A stretch of 36,475 nucleotides of DNA, from NCBI RefSeq assembly GCF_029911635.1, contig NZ_JARYTI010000047.1:1-36475 (forward strand), read 5' to 3'. How positions within the stretch are numbered: the first letter of the stretch is position 1; every line of letters starts with the position of its first letter. The position numbers were made by a program, and so were the translations under genes. Positions 1 through 6,955 of the stretch are shown here, one piece after another. The notes under the pieces were generated by a model that was given only the letters and a program-made list of their open reading frames with translations, searched no databases and was not told the DNA's origin. This DNA comes from Sphingomonas sp. AR_OL41 (lineage in GTDB: Bacteria > Pseudomonadota > Alphaproteobacteria > Sphingomonadales > Sphingomonadaceae).

Positions 1-473
1 GGCTGCGGCGCGGGTGTGGCTGCCGGCCTGGCGGGCGCGGGTACGGGCTTCGCCGCCGGCGTTGCCCCCTTGCATGCCGCCTTGCTGGCATTGCCCGGCT
101 TCGAACAGTCATAATGGCGCGGCTGGGGCGCGACTGCTGGCGTCGGGGCTGGTTTGGCGGGCGCCGGGGCCGGCTTGGCGGGTAGCGGGACGGGCCTGGG
201 TGCCGGCGTTGCGCCCTTGCATGCCGCCTTGGTGGCGTTGCCGGGCTTGGTGCAATCATAGGTGCGGGCCGCAGGTGCAGGCTTCACCGCCGCGACCGGC
301 TTCGGGGTCGGGGCCGGTTTGGCCGGCGGTGTCACCGCGCCCTTGCAGGCAACCTTGTTGGCATTGCCCGGCTTGGTGCAATCGTAATTTCGCTTGGCCT
401 GCGCTTCGGCCGGCGCTGCAAGGATCGCGAGCGGCATCAGAAAGCCGATCGCGAAAAGGGCAATACGCTGCAT
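1..473 (-). CDS. Secreted Cys-repeat protein, C-terminus beyond window
   Basis: The reading frame starts at 473 and runs off the left edge, so only the first ~157 residues are visible. A Sec signal peptide covers about residues 1-26 (hydrophobic core ALFAIGFLMPLAILAA, probable cleavage after AEAQA). The mature part repeats a short module of the form YDC(T/S)KPGNAxKxACKGA at least three times, with two cysteines per copy, separated by Pro/Ala/Lys-rich linkers. A Shine-Dalgarno sequence, AGGGGAG, lies 8 nt before the ATG. I do not recognise a named family and cannot assign a function. The design suggests small disulfide-bonded knots on flexible linkers in the periplasm or outside the cell. Its architecture resembles the protein at 3202-3492, though the repeat itself differs. 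Confidence 0.75.
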   Translation of the reverse strand, partial: MQRIALFAIGFLMPLAILAAPAEAQAKRNYDCTKPGNANKVACKGAVTPPAKPAPTPKPVAAVKPAPAARTYDCTKPGNATKAACKGATPAPRPVPLPAKPAPAPAKPAPTPAVAPQPRHYDCSKPGNASKAACKGATPAAKPVPAPARPAATPAPQ

Positions 474-543
474 GTCACTTCTCCCCTAACCAGGGCTGGC
501 AGATGTGATCCGCCCGTCATGACAGCATGATGAAAGGCTGATG

Positions 544-729
544 CTAGCCGGCGTCACCTGACCGGATTTCGAGGATCTTGTCGGCGATCTGACGCCAGGC
601 GATCTCGTCCCCGGAATTTCCCGCGGCGCGCGCGCTGGCAATCTGTTCGTCGGCATGGATCTCCGCCAGCTCGCCGTGCTTCGCGATCAGCATTCTGGCG
701 ATCACCCATAATTCCCAGCGGGCATTCAT
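544..729 (-). CDS. Small hypothetical protein (possibly DUF6961-like)
   Basis: A 61-residue acidic, helical protein beginning MNARWELWVIARML and ending in a charged tail. It starts inside the stop codon of the upstream gene (ATGA overlap at 726-729), so the two are probably translationally coupled. The pattern of an N-terminal ELW, a central HG and a WRQIADKILE-like segment reminds me of short uncharacterised proteins common in sphingomonads (DUF6961), but this is from memory and not verified. No function can be assigned. Confidence 0.6.
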   Translation of the reverse strand: MNARWELWVIARMLIAKHGELAEIHADEQIASARAAGNSGDEIAWRQIADKILEIRSGDAG

Positions 730-1235
730 GCGTCCTCTGCGCGTCGCTTCGACGCGGTTCGCCGGCCTGTTTCGTGCGCGGTGGCCATCGCCGGCGCCGG
801 ATCGTCCCCGTCGCAGCGATCGATACCCGCGCGGGGCATCGTGACCGGGAAGCCGATTGCAGCGAACTCGCAGCCGTGCAGCCGCGCATAGTCGCGTGCC
901 GCGAGGACGGCCGAAGTGCGATTGTCGTGGACGATCGGCAATATATCTACCCGCCAGACATCGAGCTCATCGAACAATGAAAAGCGAACCACGGCGAACA
1001 TCTCGCCGAAGGTCGCGACGCCGACGCGCCGGGTGGTCGCGCCCTGACCATCGATCCGCCGGGCGCGCTCCGCCACGTCGCGCGGTATCTCCCTAGCATC
1101 CTTCTCGAGCGCTGCGAGGACGTTGGAGGTGATCCCGAGCGCACCGCAAAACCGGTCCCGGCGAAACCCGCTTCTGCGCCGGATCGACGCCAGCTCCGCA
1201 CCCGTCATCTCCGGCAGCGGGGCTGTGTCACGCAT
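726..1235 (-). CDS. Hypothetical protein with N-terminal helix-turn-helix
   Basis: A 169-residue protein. I chose the ATG at 1235 because the frame upstream of it, although open to 1469, lacks protein-like sequence. Residues ~10-50 (GAELASIRRRSGFRRDRFCGALGITSNVLAALE) fit an XRE-type helix-turn-helix. The middle part (~residues 70-140) contains FGEMFAVVRFSLFDELDVWRV and a region rich in Ala, Arg and aromatic residues, which I do not recognise. The C-terminus is basic. Its stop overlaps the start of the 61-residue gene downstream, forming a two-gene unit. It could be a DNA-binding regulator, but the HTH call rests on pattern only. It is divergent from the SRAP gene across a 290-bp gap in which I see no clear promoter. 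Confidence 0.6.
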   Translation of the reverse strand: MRDTAPLPEMTGAELASIRRRSGFRRDRFCGALGITSNVLAALEKDAREIPRDVAERARRIDGQGATTRRVGVATFGEMFAVVRFSLFDELDVWRVDILPIVHDNRTSAVLAARDYARLHGCEFAAIGFPVTMPRAGIDRCDGDDPAPAMATAHETGRRTASKRRAEDA

Positions 1236-1525
1236 CGCCCGGTCCGCAGCACAGCGGTCGCCCGGCGCAAGGGATTTTCTCGACCAACAGGCCCGACCTT
1301 TCCTCACTCTTCGGCCCGCCCGGCATTCGCGCTCGCCGGCCGACGCCAGACATAGCGCAAACAGCCTGACGGGACCAAGGTCCGCCGGCACACCCGGCAT
1401 CCGACCGACGCAGCGCCCGCGCGATCGGACGGCGCCCTGCGCGTTCTCGCTGGCCAACGACAGGGCCAATGCGGGATCGACAAGCCGCCTTTCAATGTCC
1501 GCGCCGTCGCGGCATAAACCGCACG

Positions 1526-2188
1526 ATGTGCAACCGCTTCCACCAGGGCGAGAAGGTCGTGCGCTACCTGCGCGAACACGGCATCTTCGTCGACGAGGAT
1601 CTCACGTTGCCCTCGCCAAAGGTGTTCCCCACCGGCAAGAAGACCGCGCGTCACGGGCTGGTCGTGCATCGTTCGACCGAGGGCAACCGGCCACTGGTCG
1701 TCGCGGCGATGGAGTGGGGATTTCCGACCACCGTTCCGGGCAAGCGCGAAGGCGTGAAGCTAACCAAATATGTCACCAACGCCCGCAACCTCAAGAGCAG
1801 CTTCTGGCGGGCCTCGCTCACCGATCCGGCACGGCGCTGCCTCGTGCCCTTCACGCATTTCGCCGAGCCGCATCCCGAGGGCGGCAAAGGCGATGACGGC
1901 CAGCCGAAGCAGGCGTGGTTCTCCATCACCGACCATGATGTCGGCATGTTCGCCGGGCTCTGGCGCCCGACCGAGCGCGGCCCCGCCTTCGCGTTCGCGA
2001 CGTGCGAACCGAACGCCTTCGTCGCGCCGATCCATGGCAAGGCAATGCCGGCGATCGTCAGGCCGGCGGCCTGGACTGACTGGCTCGATGGCGAGGCGAG
2101 CGCCGCCGAGGCGCTGATATGCCCCTATGCGGGCGAGATGCGCATGCAGGTCGAAACGCCGCCCGTGCTTGCGGGACAAGGCGGCTGA
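1526..2188 (+). CDS. SOS response-associated peptidase family protein (SRAP/YedK/HMCES-like)
   Basis: A 220-residue protein. The family forms a covalent DNA-protein crosslink with abasic sites in single-stranded DNA through the N-terminal cysteine exposed after Met removal. The start was therefore set at the ATG giving Met1-Cys2 (MCNRF); the frame is open further upstream to 1469, but only a start at 1526 puts the catalytic Cys at position 2. Other expected active-site residues are visible: Asn85 in TNARNLKS, Glu114 in the position of the usual FYEW motif (here HFAEPH), and His170 in APIHGKAMPAIV. The length fits the family. The usual second residue triad is MCGRF, so the N at position 3 is a variant. 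No SOS genes adjoin it, and I found no LexA-like site directly upstream. Confidence 0.9.
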   Translation: MCNRFHQGEKVVRYLREHGIFVDEDLTLPSPKVFPTGKKTARHGLVVHRSTEGNRPLVVAAMEWGFPTTVPGKREGVKLTKYVTNARNLKSSFWRASLTDPARRCLVPFTHFAEPHPEGGKGDDGQPKQAWFSITDHDVGMFAGLWRPTERGPAFAFATCEPNAFVAPIHGKAMPAIVRPAAWTDWLDGEASAAEALICPYAGEMRMQVETPPVLAGQGG

Positions 2189-2326
2189 CCAAGTCCCGGC
2201 GGCAGGGTGCCGCGGCACAAGCGCAAAAGAACAACCAAAATGGCGATAATGGCGCTTTTTGTTTGGGTTAGCGGCGGTCCTTTGCAGTCCTCGCGCGCCT
2301 GGCAGTTTTCCGGGCTTTGCACGGGC

Positions 2327-2350
2327 GACAAACGCCCCGGGGCGTTTGTC
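2327..2350. repeat. Perfect 24-bp palindrome
   Basis: GACAAACGCCCC is followed directly by its exact reverse complement GGGGCGTTTGTC. With no loop it is a poor hairpin for a terminator and there is no T-run after it. A binding site for a dimeric protein, or the junction of a lost element, would fit. It lies 139 bp beyond the SRAP stop. Confidence 0.7.
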
Positions 2351-2611
2351 AGCCGGGCACGCGTCATGGCGCGCACGATCGTCGTGATTGAGGCGTCGCA
2401 GCGATGAGTCGGACCGGCCGCACATTCCGGTCGCACGCCGCCGCCAACCGCGCGACTCGAGCATGGGCAGGTCAATTCCGGCCAAAGGATATCCGGAACG
2501 CCAACCACCCGCCTTACGCCCGCTTCAGGCATTTGAGGCCGGCGCCTGCCCGACAGGTTCGCCCGCGCCCCGCCCGTTCTGCGGATGTCGCCTGCACTTG
2601 TCCGAAGGGCT

Positions 2612-2639
2612 AGTGTGTATTATATTAATAGCACACACT
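2612..2639. promoter_or_regulatory. AT-rich inverted repeat, candidate operator/promoter
   Basis: AGTGTGT and ACACACT flank the 14-bp core ATTATATTAATAGC, a striking AT island in a GC-rich genome. It ends 14 bp before the start codon of the small exported protein at 2654, and the Shine-Dalgarno sequence follows directly. The shape (TGTGT, TA-rich centre, ACACA) is like operators of GntR-type repressors, but no regulator gene is adjacent. The TATATT segment could also serve as a -10 element. Confidence 0.5.
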
Positions 2640-2653
2640 TGGGGAGCTTCGAT

Positions 2654-2872
2654 ATGCGTCGCGAAATCATCCTTGCCGCTGCAATTGTTTCGAGTGTTGC
2701 CGCGACGCCGGTGCTGGCAAAGGGCTGCATCCGCGGCGCAATCGTCGGCGGTGTCGCCGGTCATCATGTCGGCCGCGGCCATGCGCTTGCCGGTGCGGCT
2801 GTCGGCTGTATCGTCGCGCGTCACCATTATGCTCAAAAGGCCAGCGCGCAACGGACGTCGCCGCATCGTTGA
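2654..2872 (+). CDS. Small exported glycine-rich protein
   Basis: A 72-residue protein starting at 2654, chosen over the in-frame ATG at 2585 because the signal peptide begins here (MRREIILAAAIVSSVAATPVLA) and GGGGAG lies 7 nt upstream. The mature part of ~50 residues has alternating Gly and small residues (GAIVGGVAGHHVGRGHALAGAAVG), typical of glycine-zipper membrane or outer-membrane-associated peptides. It also has several His and two Cys. Similar small proteins are common in Sphingomonas, but I know no function. Expression is probably governed by the inverted repeat just upstream. Confidence 0.7.
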   Translation: MRREIILAAAIVSSVAATPVLAKGCIRGAIVGGVAGHHVGRGHALAGAAVGCIVARHHYAQKASAQRTSPHR

Positions 2873-3201
2873 TCACAACGAGACTGTCCGACGTGCCGCG
2901 CCAACGCCAGGGGATTTGGCCGCCGGCATCTGTTCTCGGCGATCAACATGCACGCAAGGCGGTGCTTCTATTGGTGCAGCGTAGCGCCGCCCGGGGATAA
3001 TCGCTTCAGCGACCCGCCGGGCTGATCATTGGCAGCCACCACACCCTCCGCCGCCACACCGCATACGCGGCGGCCGGCAAGGCCAACGTAATGACCGTCG
3101 AACCCGGGACGGCGCATGCGCGCGGTTCAACTGACGGTACAACAGCCTTAACGGCGCCCGGGCCGTGGCCCGGGCGCTCGCCGGTCAATGCCGGCCAGGA
3201 C
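2873..3201. other. 329-bp gap between convergent genes
   Basis: No convincing gene is visible. An open frame at 3006-3188 on the minus strand has no ribosome binding site and low-complexity composition. The only clear structure is the hairpin at 3154-3177. Confidence 0.5.
3154..3177 (-). terminator. Strong hairpin behind the Cys-repeat gene
   Basis: GCGCCCGGGCC, a 2-nt centre, then GGCCCGGGCGC: 11-bp perfect arms beginning 24 nt after the stop of the gene at 3202-3492. On the minus strand it is followed by a weak T-rich stretch (GTTAAGGCTGTTG). It may terminate that transcript, but the poor U-tract leaves doubt. Confidence 0.5.
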
Positions 3202-3492
3202 TCAGCACTTCTTGAAACGGCCCTTGGCGTCGCGGCACCGCGTCGTCGGCGCCGGTTTGGCAGCGACCGCAGGCGGGCATTTCATGAATTTGCCCTTGGC
3301 ATCCTTGCACCGCGCGGTCGCCGCGGGCGTGGGCTTCGGTGTCGGCGCAACCGTCGGTGCCGGCGCGGGCTTGGCAGCCGCCGGCGGGCACTTGACGAAT
3401 TTTCCATGAGCATCCTTGCACGGCGTCGCGGCAAGCGCCGGCGTGGCGAAAAAGATTGCGACCCCGGCCGCGAACAACAAATTCCGGTTCAT
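3202..3492 (-). CDS. Secreted basic repeat protein (CKDAKGKFxKCP repeats)
   Basis: A 96-residue protein. The ATG at 3492 is preferred over the one at 3498 because AGGGG sits 6 nt before it. The signal peptide covers about residues 1-21 (MNRNLLFAAGVAIFFATPALA). The mature chain has three copies of a basic module: CKDAHGKFVKCPP, CKDAKGKFMKCPP and CRDAKGRFKKC. They are joined by Pro/Ala/Lys/Thr linkers, and the last copy forms the C-terminus. The module resembles the short PBCV-specific basic adaptor motif (Pfam PF08789) known in chloroviruses and in some bacterial proteins; I recall this from memory and it needs a profile search. The two Cys per copy could form small disulfide loops. Function is unknown. 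A decayed IS256 copy lies just upstream. Confidence 0.75.
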   Translation of the reverse strand: MNRNLLFAAGVAIFFATPALAATPCKDAHGKFVKCPPAAAKPAPAPTVAPTPKPTPAATARCKDAKGKFMKCPPAVAAKPAPTTRCRDAKGRFKKC

Positions 3493-3604
3493 GAGCATCC
3501 CCTGGTGCCGGCTAATCGGCAGACCCAATGCTATTCTCTCGCGGCCGGCGGTCCAACGACAAAATGTGCCGCGTTGTCCGGACCAGGGAGGCGGACGATC
3601 GCGC

Positions 3605-4104
3605 CTTTGCCGATCGCGCGTGTTCAGCGCAACCTGGCAGCGCTGCCGCGTCCACTTCTCCCGCAATGCGCTCGCCCATGCCGGCAAGAGCGGCCGCCGC
3701 GTCGTCTCGCCGTTCATCGCCACCGCCTTCGCGTAGGAGACGGCCGACGACGCCAAGAGCCAGTGGCGCAAGGTCGCCGATCAGCTCAGGCCCAGCGTCG
3801 CCAAGCTTGCAGAGCTCATGGACACCGCCGAGGAGGACGTGCTCGCCTATATGAGCTTCCCGCCGCAGCATCGTACCAAGCTGCACTCCACGAATCCCCT
3901 CGAACGCCTCAACGGCGAGATCAAGCGGCGCACCGACGTCGTCGGCATCTTCCCCAACGAGGACGCCATCATCCGCCTCGTTGGCGCGATCCTGCTCGAG
4001 CAGAACGATGAATGGGCCGTGCAGCGCGCCCGCTACATCACACTGGAAAGTGTCGCGCGTTGAGCGATGGTCCGCTCGTCACGCTGCCAGCGATGGCGGC
4101 ATGA
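3605..4104 (+). pseudogene. Decayed IS256-family transposase, 3' part
   Basis: The frame encodes the C-terminal part of an IS256 (mutator-type) transposase, recognisable by TWQRCRVHFSRNALAHAGK, the LHSTNPLERLNGEIKRR segment, GIFPNEDAIIRLVGAILLEQNDEWAVQRARY and the expected tail. Everything upstream of about residue RVFSATW is missing. An in-frame TAG at 3734-3736 replaces what is normally a Gln (FATAFA-stop-ETADDAKSQW). Near 4060 a one-base shift separates the main frame, which stops at 4061-4063, from the expected tail LSDGPLVTLPAMAA, which ends at 4102-4104. A 5' truncation, a nonsense codon and a frameshift together make this an inactive relic. The sequence to about 4180 (CTACACCACGTGGTGGGACACGA region) is probably the rest of the element's right end. 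Confidence 0.85.
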
Positions 4105-4209
4105 TCAATCCGGCCAAAGCCGGAAGATCGTCGTGCCCGCGCCGGCGAAGCTACACCACGTGGTGGGACACGATCTTCGATCAGGCTGTTGCGACGAAGC
4201 GCCGACATT

Positions 4210-4383
4210 TCAGGTTACGTGGCGGGATTGTGCCAGGCGCTTGATGGACTCGGTCGTCAGCAGGGTTCGCCTGCCGATCTTGATGGCATCGAGCCTGCCC
4301 GATTTGAGCAAGGCATAAACCGACGACCTCCCGACGCCGAGCGTCTTGGCAGTGTCGTTGATAGAGATAGCCAGTATTTCCAT
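4210..4383 (-). CDS. Excisionase-like helix-turn-helix protein
   Basis: A 57-residue protein. The ATG at 4383 was chosen because AAGGAG lies 6 nt upstream; the ATG at 4389 would abut it. The sequence ISINDTAKTLGVGRSSVYALLKSGRLDAIKIGRRTLLTTESIKRLA is a typical MerR/excisionase-family winged helix (HTH_17 type). A helix-turn-helix comes first, then the Gly-Arg wing, then a helix. Such proteins act as recombination directionality factors or transcriptional regulators of integrated elements. Its place on the same strand as the integrase, beyond the membrane cargo gene, supports a role in excision or control of this element. Confidence 0.8.
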   Translation of the reverse strand: MEILAISINDTAKTLGVGRSSVYALLKSGRLDAIKIGRRTLLTTESIKRLAQSRHVT

Positions 4384-4556
4384 GTGCATCTCCTTGGTTG
4401 CCGATTCGCGGCGGGAGATGAGCCAGGTCGCACAGGGTTGTCGGTGCGTCGTCCAGGAATGGAATGACTGCGGAAATCTGCGGTTGACCGGCAAATCCGA
4501 AATTGCGCGGCGCTGTTCGAAAATGCAGCGTGAGTGCCGAAAATCGAACGTGCCGA

Positions 4557-5456
4557 TCAGCGGTTCTTCAACGCCGCCTGATTTCTCAGATGATCGAAGA
4601 TTTTCTCGGCATAGGGCGATAATTGATCGCCGCGCGGCACGTCGCCCGATGCATCAGCGTTGGTCTCGAACCAATCCGCAAGCCAATTCCTTAGCGCACG
4701 GACCGACGCCGCGCGATCCTCCAGGTTCAGCGTTGCCAGCCGATTATCGGCGATCAAGGCGATAACCGCGTCGGCATAGCGGTATTTGGTGTTGCGGCCA
4801 GGTCCGCCCTTGCGCCTCGGCTTGCTCATCACGAGCATTTTTTCGACATCATCGCGGTGAAGGAAAATGTCGGCTGGCATGGGCAGACCCGTCCGGAAAC
4901 GCATGACGATCGCCCGGTCCATGCTGTGTTCGGAAAACAGGAAATAGCGCAATCTCCCAAAGAACTGCCGACGGTTGAGGACTACGCGCCGCTTCCCAAA
5001 GCGTGAAAGGTAGTAGGCGCGTGGACCAGACGCCTTCTGGAGATAGCCGAGCACTTCGTCGAAGGGCCGATCGGGCGCGTAAGGCAATGCCAGCGGCGCT
5101 TCCGGGGTTCTCGAACCGTATTGATAAACCTGACGCCAGAGGTGCGGTGACGCCGTGGCCGCGAGCGTGCCCAGCGCGAGCGCCGTGAAAAGATCGGTCG
5201 ACCTTGAAGGCACCGAAATCAAAAGGGCGATCAGGAAAATGACGGACAAAAACCCGAAGCCCAAGCTGACGACCAAGGCCAGATTATAATATCGTACGAA
5301 GGGCGGCTTCGCCTGATCGATGACAGCCGCGTTTGCCTTCAACCCTTCGTCCAGGTCGTCCGACGTGTATTGCGCCAACGCCTTCCAGAGCGGCACGTTT
5401 TCCGGATCATCCCCATCCGCGAAGATTTTCCATCCCTCGCCGGGGCTGCCCGTCAT
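4557..5456 (-). CDS. Integrase-coupled membrane cargo protein of unknown function
   Basis: A 299-residue protein. The start at 5456 overlaps the integrase stop as ATGA, so translation is likely coupled; no other start fits so well. Two closely spaced hydrophobic segments at about residues 58-82 and 86-105 form a hairpin in the membrane. An acidic N-terminal part (DGDDPENVPLWKALAQYTSDDLDEGL) and a basic C-terminal domain of ~190 residues remain, both probably cytoplasmic. The C-terminal end (GRNTKYRYADAVIALIADN, then a WLADWF segment and LSPYAEKIFDHL) resembles a helical module I have seen at the end of integrase-linked hypothetical proteins; this is an impression only. I do not recognise a catalytic motif. 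A role in the element's own maintenance or in host interaction is possible. Confidence 0.75.
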   Translation of the reverse strand: MTGSPGEGWKIFADGDDPENVPLWKALAQYTSDDLDEGLKANAAVIDQAKPPFVRYYNLALVVSLGFGFLSVIFLIALLISVPSRSTDLFTALALGTLAATASPHLWRQVYQYGSRTPEAPLALPYAPDRPFDEVLGYLQKASGPRAYYLSRFGKRRVVLNRRQFFGRLRYFLFSEHSMDRAIVMRFRTGLPMPADIFLHRDDVEKMLVMSKPRRKGGPGRNTKYRYADAVIALIADNRLATLNLEDRAASVRALRNWLADWFETNADASGDVPRGDQLSPYAEKIFDHLRNQAALKNR

Positions 5457-6649
5457 CTGCTTCCACCTTCGCGCAACTGGTCGAGGAAATCGCTCCACCA
5501 TTGCGCCATTTCAACACGTTCGGCCCAATAAGCCGATTGATTGTATATGCGCCGCACCGCCCCCGCCACCATATGTGCCAGCGCTCGTTCAATCGCGTCG
5601 GGGTTCCACCTTCCGGATTCATTCAGGAGCGAGGATGCGGACGTGCGGAAACCGTGCGCGGTCATTTGGTCTTTGGAATAGCCCATGCGCCGCAACGCCG
5701 CGTTGATCGTGTTGTCGCTGATCGGTCTCGCTCTGGTGCGTATCGACGGGAAAACATAGCGCCCGGACCCCGACAAGGAGCGCATGGCGCTCAGGATCGA
5801 AATGGCCTGCCGCGATAACGGCACTGAATGAGGCTGGCGCATCTTCATCTTGGCCACAGGGATGGTCCAGACCGCCTTCTCGAAATCGACCTCCGTCCAT
5901 TCCATCTGGCGTAACTCGCCGGGGCGCTGGAATACATGCGGCGTGAGCTTGAGCGCATACATGACGGCGGGGTCACCCTGATAATCGTCGATCGCCCGAA
6001 GTAGGCCACCGAACTCCGCCGGGTCTGTGATCGCGGAAAAGTGTTTAACCGTCGGCGCGGTCAGCGCGCCCATCAACAATTGCGCCGGATCGCGCTCGGC
6101 GCGCGCGGTCGCCGCGGCATAGCGAAATACCCTGCTCGAGAAGGAACGCAGTTCCCTGGCGGTTTCCAGCCGCCCTCGCCGTTCGTGCTTTCTGAGTTCG
6201 TGCAGCAGTTCCTGCGGCGTGATGTCGGCGACCGGCCGCTTGCCAAAATCGCTGCCGAGCAGCTTGAGAAGCCAACGCAGCTTTTCCAACGTCGTTTGCG
6301 CAAGCCCTTCCTTGGCCTTCTTTTCGATCAGCTCTTCGGCCACGCTCGCGAAGCTGTTGCGCGCCCGAACGCTCGCCTCGATCCGTGCCTGCCGCTTCGC
6401 GACGTTGGGGTCGACGTCATGCGCCAACTGCTTGCGGGCAACGTCGCGCGCCGTGCGCGCCTCGGCGAGTGTGATTTCAGGATAGGCCCCCAGCGCAAGC
6501 TTCCGCTCCGCGCCGTTCATGCGGTATTTGACGCGCCAGAGCTTGCTGCCCCTTGGATTGACCAGAAGGTATAGCCCTTGGGAGTCTGCGACCTTGTAGG
6601 GCTTGTCCTTGGGTTTTGCGTTTCGAATCGCAGCGTCGGTCAGCGCCAT
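5453..6649 (-). CDS. Tyrosine recombinase (phage/island integrase, DUF4102 type)
   Basis: A 398-residue protein that would cut and rejoin DNA between the element's attachment site and a host tRNA gene. Residues ~1-85 match the DUF4102 arm-binding domain (LTDAAIRNAKPKDKPYKVADSQGLYLLV, GAYPEITLAEAR). Residues ~95-190 match the core-binding SAM-like domain, and ~205-380 the catalytic domain. Catalytic residues are visible: Arg242 in QRPGELRQMEW, a Lys in the AKMKM hairpin, His332 and Arg335 (HGFR), His359 (ALAHM) and Tyr369 (RRIYNQ). The length is normal, so the enzyme looks intact. The gene starts 166 bp from the 3' end of tRNA-Leu and points away from it, the usual arrangement for tRNA-targeted islands. 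It is coupled to the membrane gene downstream. Confidence 0.95.
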   Translation of the reverse strand: MALTDAAIRNAKPKDKPYKVADSQGLYLLVNPRGSKLWRVKYRMNGAERKLALGAYPEITLAEARTARDVARKQLAHDVDPNVAKRQARIEASVRARNSFASVAEELIEKKAKEGLAQTTLEKLRWLLKLLGSDFGKRPVADITPQELLHELRKHERRGRLETARELRSFSSRVFRYAAATARAERDPAQLLMGALTAPTVKHFSAITDPAEFGGLLRAIDDYQGDPAVMYALKLTPHVFQRPGELRQMEWTEVDFEKAVWTIPVAKMKMRQPHSVPLSRQAISILSAMRSLSGSGRYVFPSIRTRARPISDNTINAALRRMGYSKDQMTAHGFRTSASSLLNESGRWNPDAIERALAHMVAGAVRRIYNQSAYWAERVEMAQWWSDFLDQLREGGSR

Positions 6650-6650
6650 T

Positions 6651-6701
6651 GGGGGCCTCGATTCCCTAGGGGCCTCGCAAGGCCCCCAGATTAGGCCCCC
6701 A
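6651..6701. promoter_or_regulatory. Paired direct and inverted GGGGCC repeats at the integrase start
   Basis: Immediately upstream of the integrase ATG lie GGGGCCTCG (within 6651-6660), the same sequence again at 6669-6677, then GGCCCCCA at 6681-6688 and again at 6694-6701, in inverted orientation to the first pair. Two repeats on each side between the integrase gene and the tRNA are what one expects of arm-type recombinase sites or of an autoregulatory operator. Which of these is right cannot be told from sequence. Confidence 0.5.
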
Positions 6702-6814
6702 TCTTCCGCAATTCCAGGCAGACAAAGGCGATCACTGACAACCAGCGATTGCCTTAAAAGTAACGGAAATCTGGCGCTTTTTCAACTGTCAGCAGCTAGC
6801 GCTAAACAGGATTC

Positions 6815-6899
6815 TGGTGCGGGCGGTGGGAATCGAACCCACACTCCTTTCGGAACCGGATTTTGAGTCCGGCGCGTCTACCAATTCCACCACGCCCGC
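6815..6899 (-). tRNA. tRNA-Leu (anticodon CAA)
   Basis: Read on the minus strand, the acceptor stem GCGGGCG (6893-6899) pairs with CGCCCGC (6819-6825). The anticodon stem CCGGA/TCCGG encloses the loop CTCAAAA with anticodon CAA (6863-6865). A long variable arm and a TGTGGGTTCGATTCCCAC T-arm follow. Discriminator A and CCA are encoded (6815-6818). The long variable arm is typical of class II leucine tRNAs. It is the likely integration target of the recombinase next door. I found no second copy of its 3' end elsewhere in the window, so the far attachment site lies outside or has decayed. Confidence 0.97.
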
Positions 6900-6955
6900 G
6901 TGCCGACCGGGCGCTAGACCAAGCGACCGGCGGCTGCAAGATGTTGGATGAAAGC

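Larger units (their letters stand above)
2189..2653. other. 465-bp gap without a convincing gene
   Basis: Open frames here lack protein-like composition. The stretch holds a perfect 24-bp palindrome (2327-2350) and an AT-rich inverted repeat (2612-2639), listed separately. The block around 2225-2275 is locally A/T-rich, with GGCGATAATGGCGC flanked by A and T runs. I cannot assign it to a terminator with confidence. Confidence 0.5.

Noticed and set aside
1..473. Tandem DNA repeats as a possible CRISPR array
   Set aside because: The repeats are imperfect, in a coding frame with a signal peptide, and the linkers are Pro/Ala-coding, not unique spacers.
2207..2407. 66-residue open frame after the SRAP gene
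   Set aside because: No ribosome binding site, unusual composition, and it spans the perfect 24-bp palindrome.
3006..3188. 60-residue open frame on the minus strand
   Set aside because: It runs across the GC-rich hairpin, has no ribosome binding site and no recognisable sequence.
4105..4209. Possible second copy of the tRNA-Leu 3' end (far attachment site)
   Set aside because: No stretch matching the T-arm or acceptor sequence was found here or elsewhere in the window by eye.
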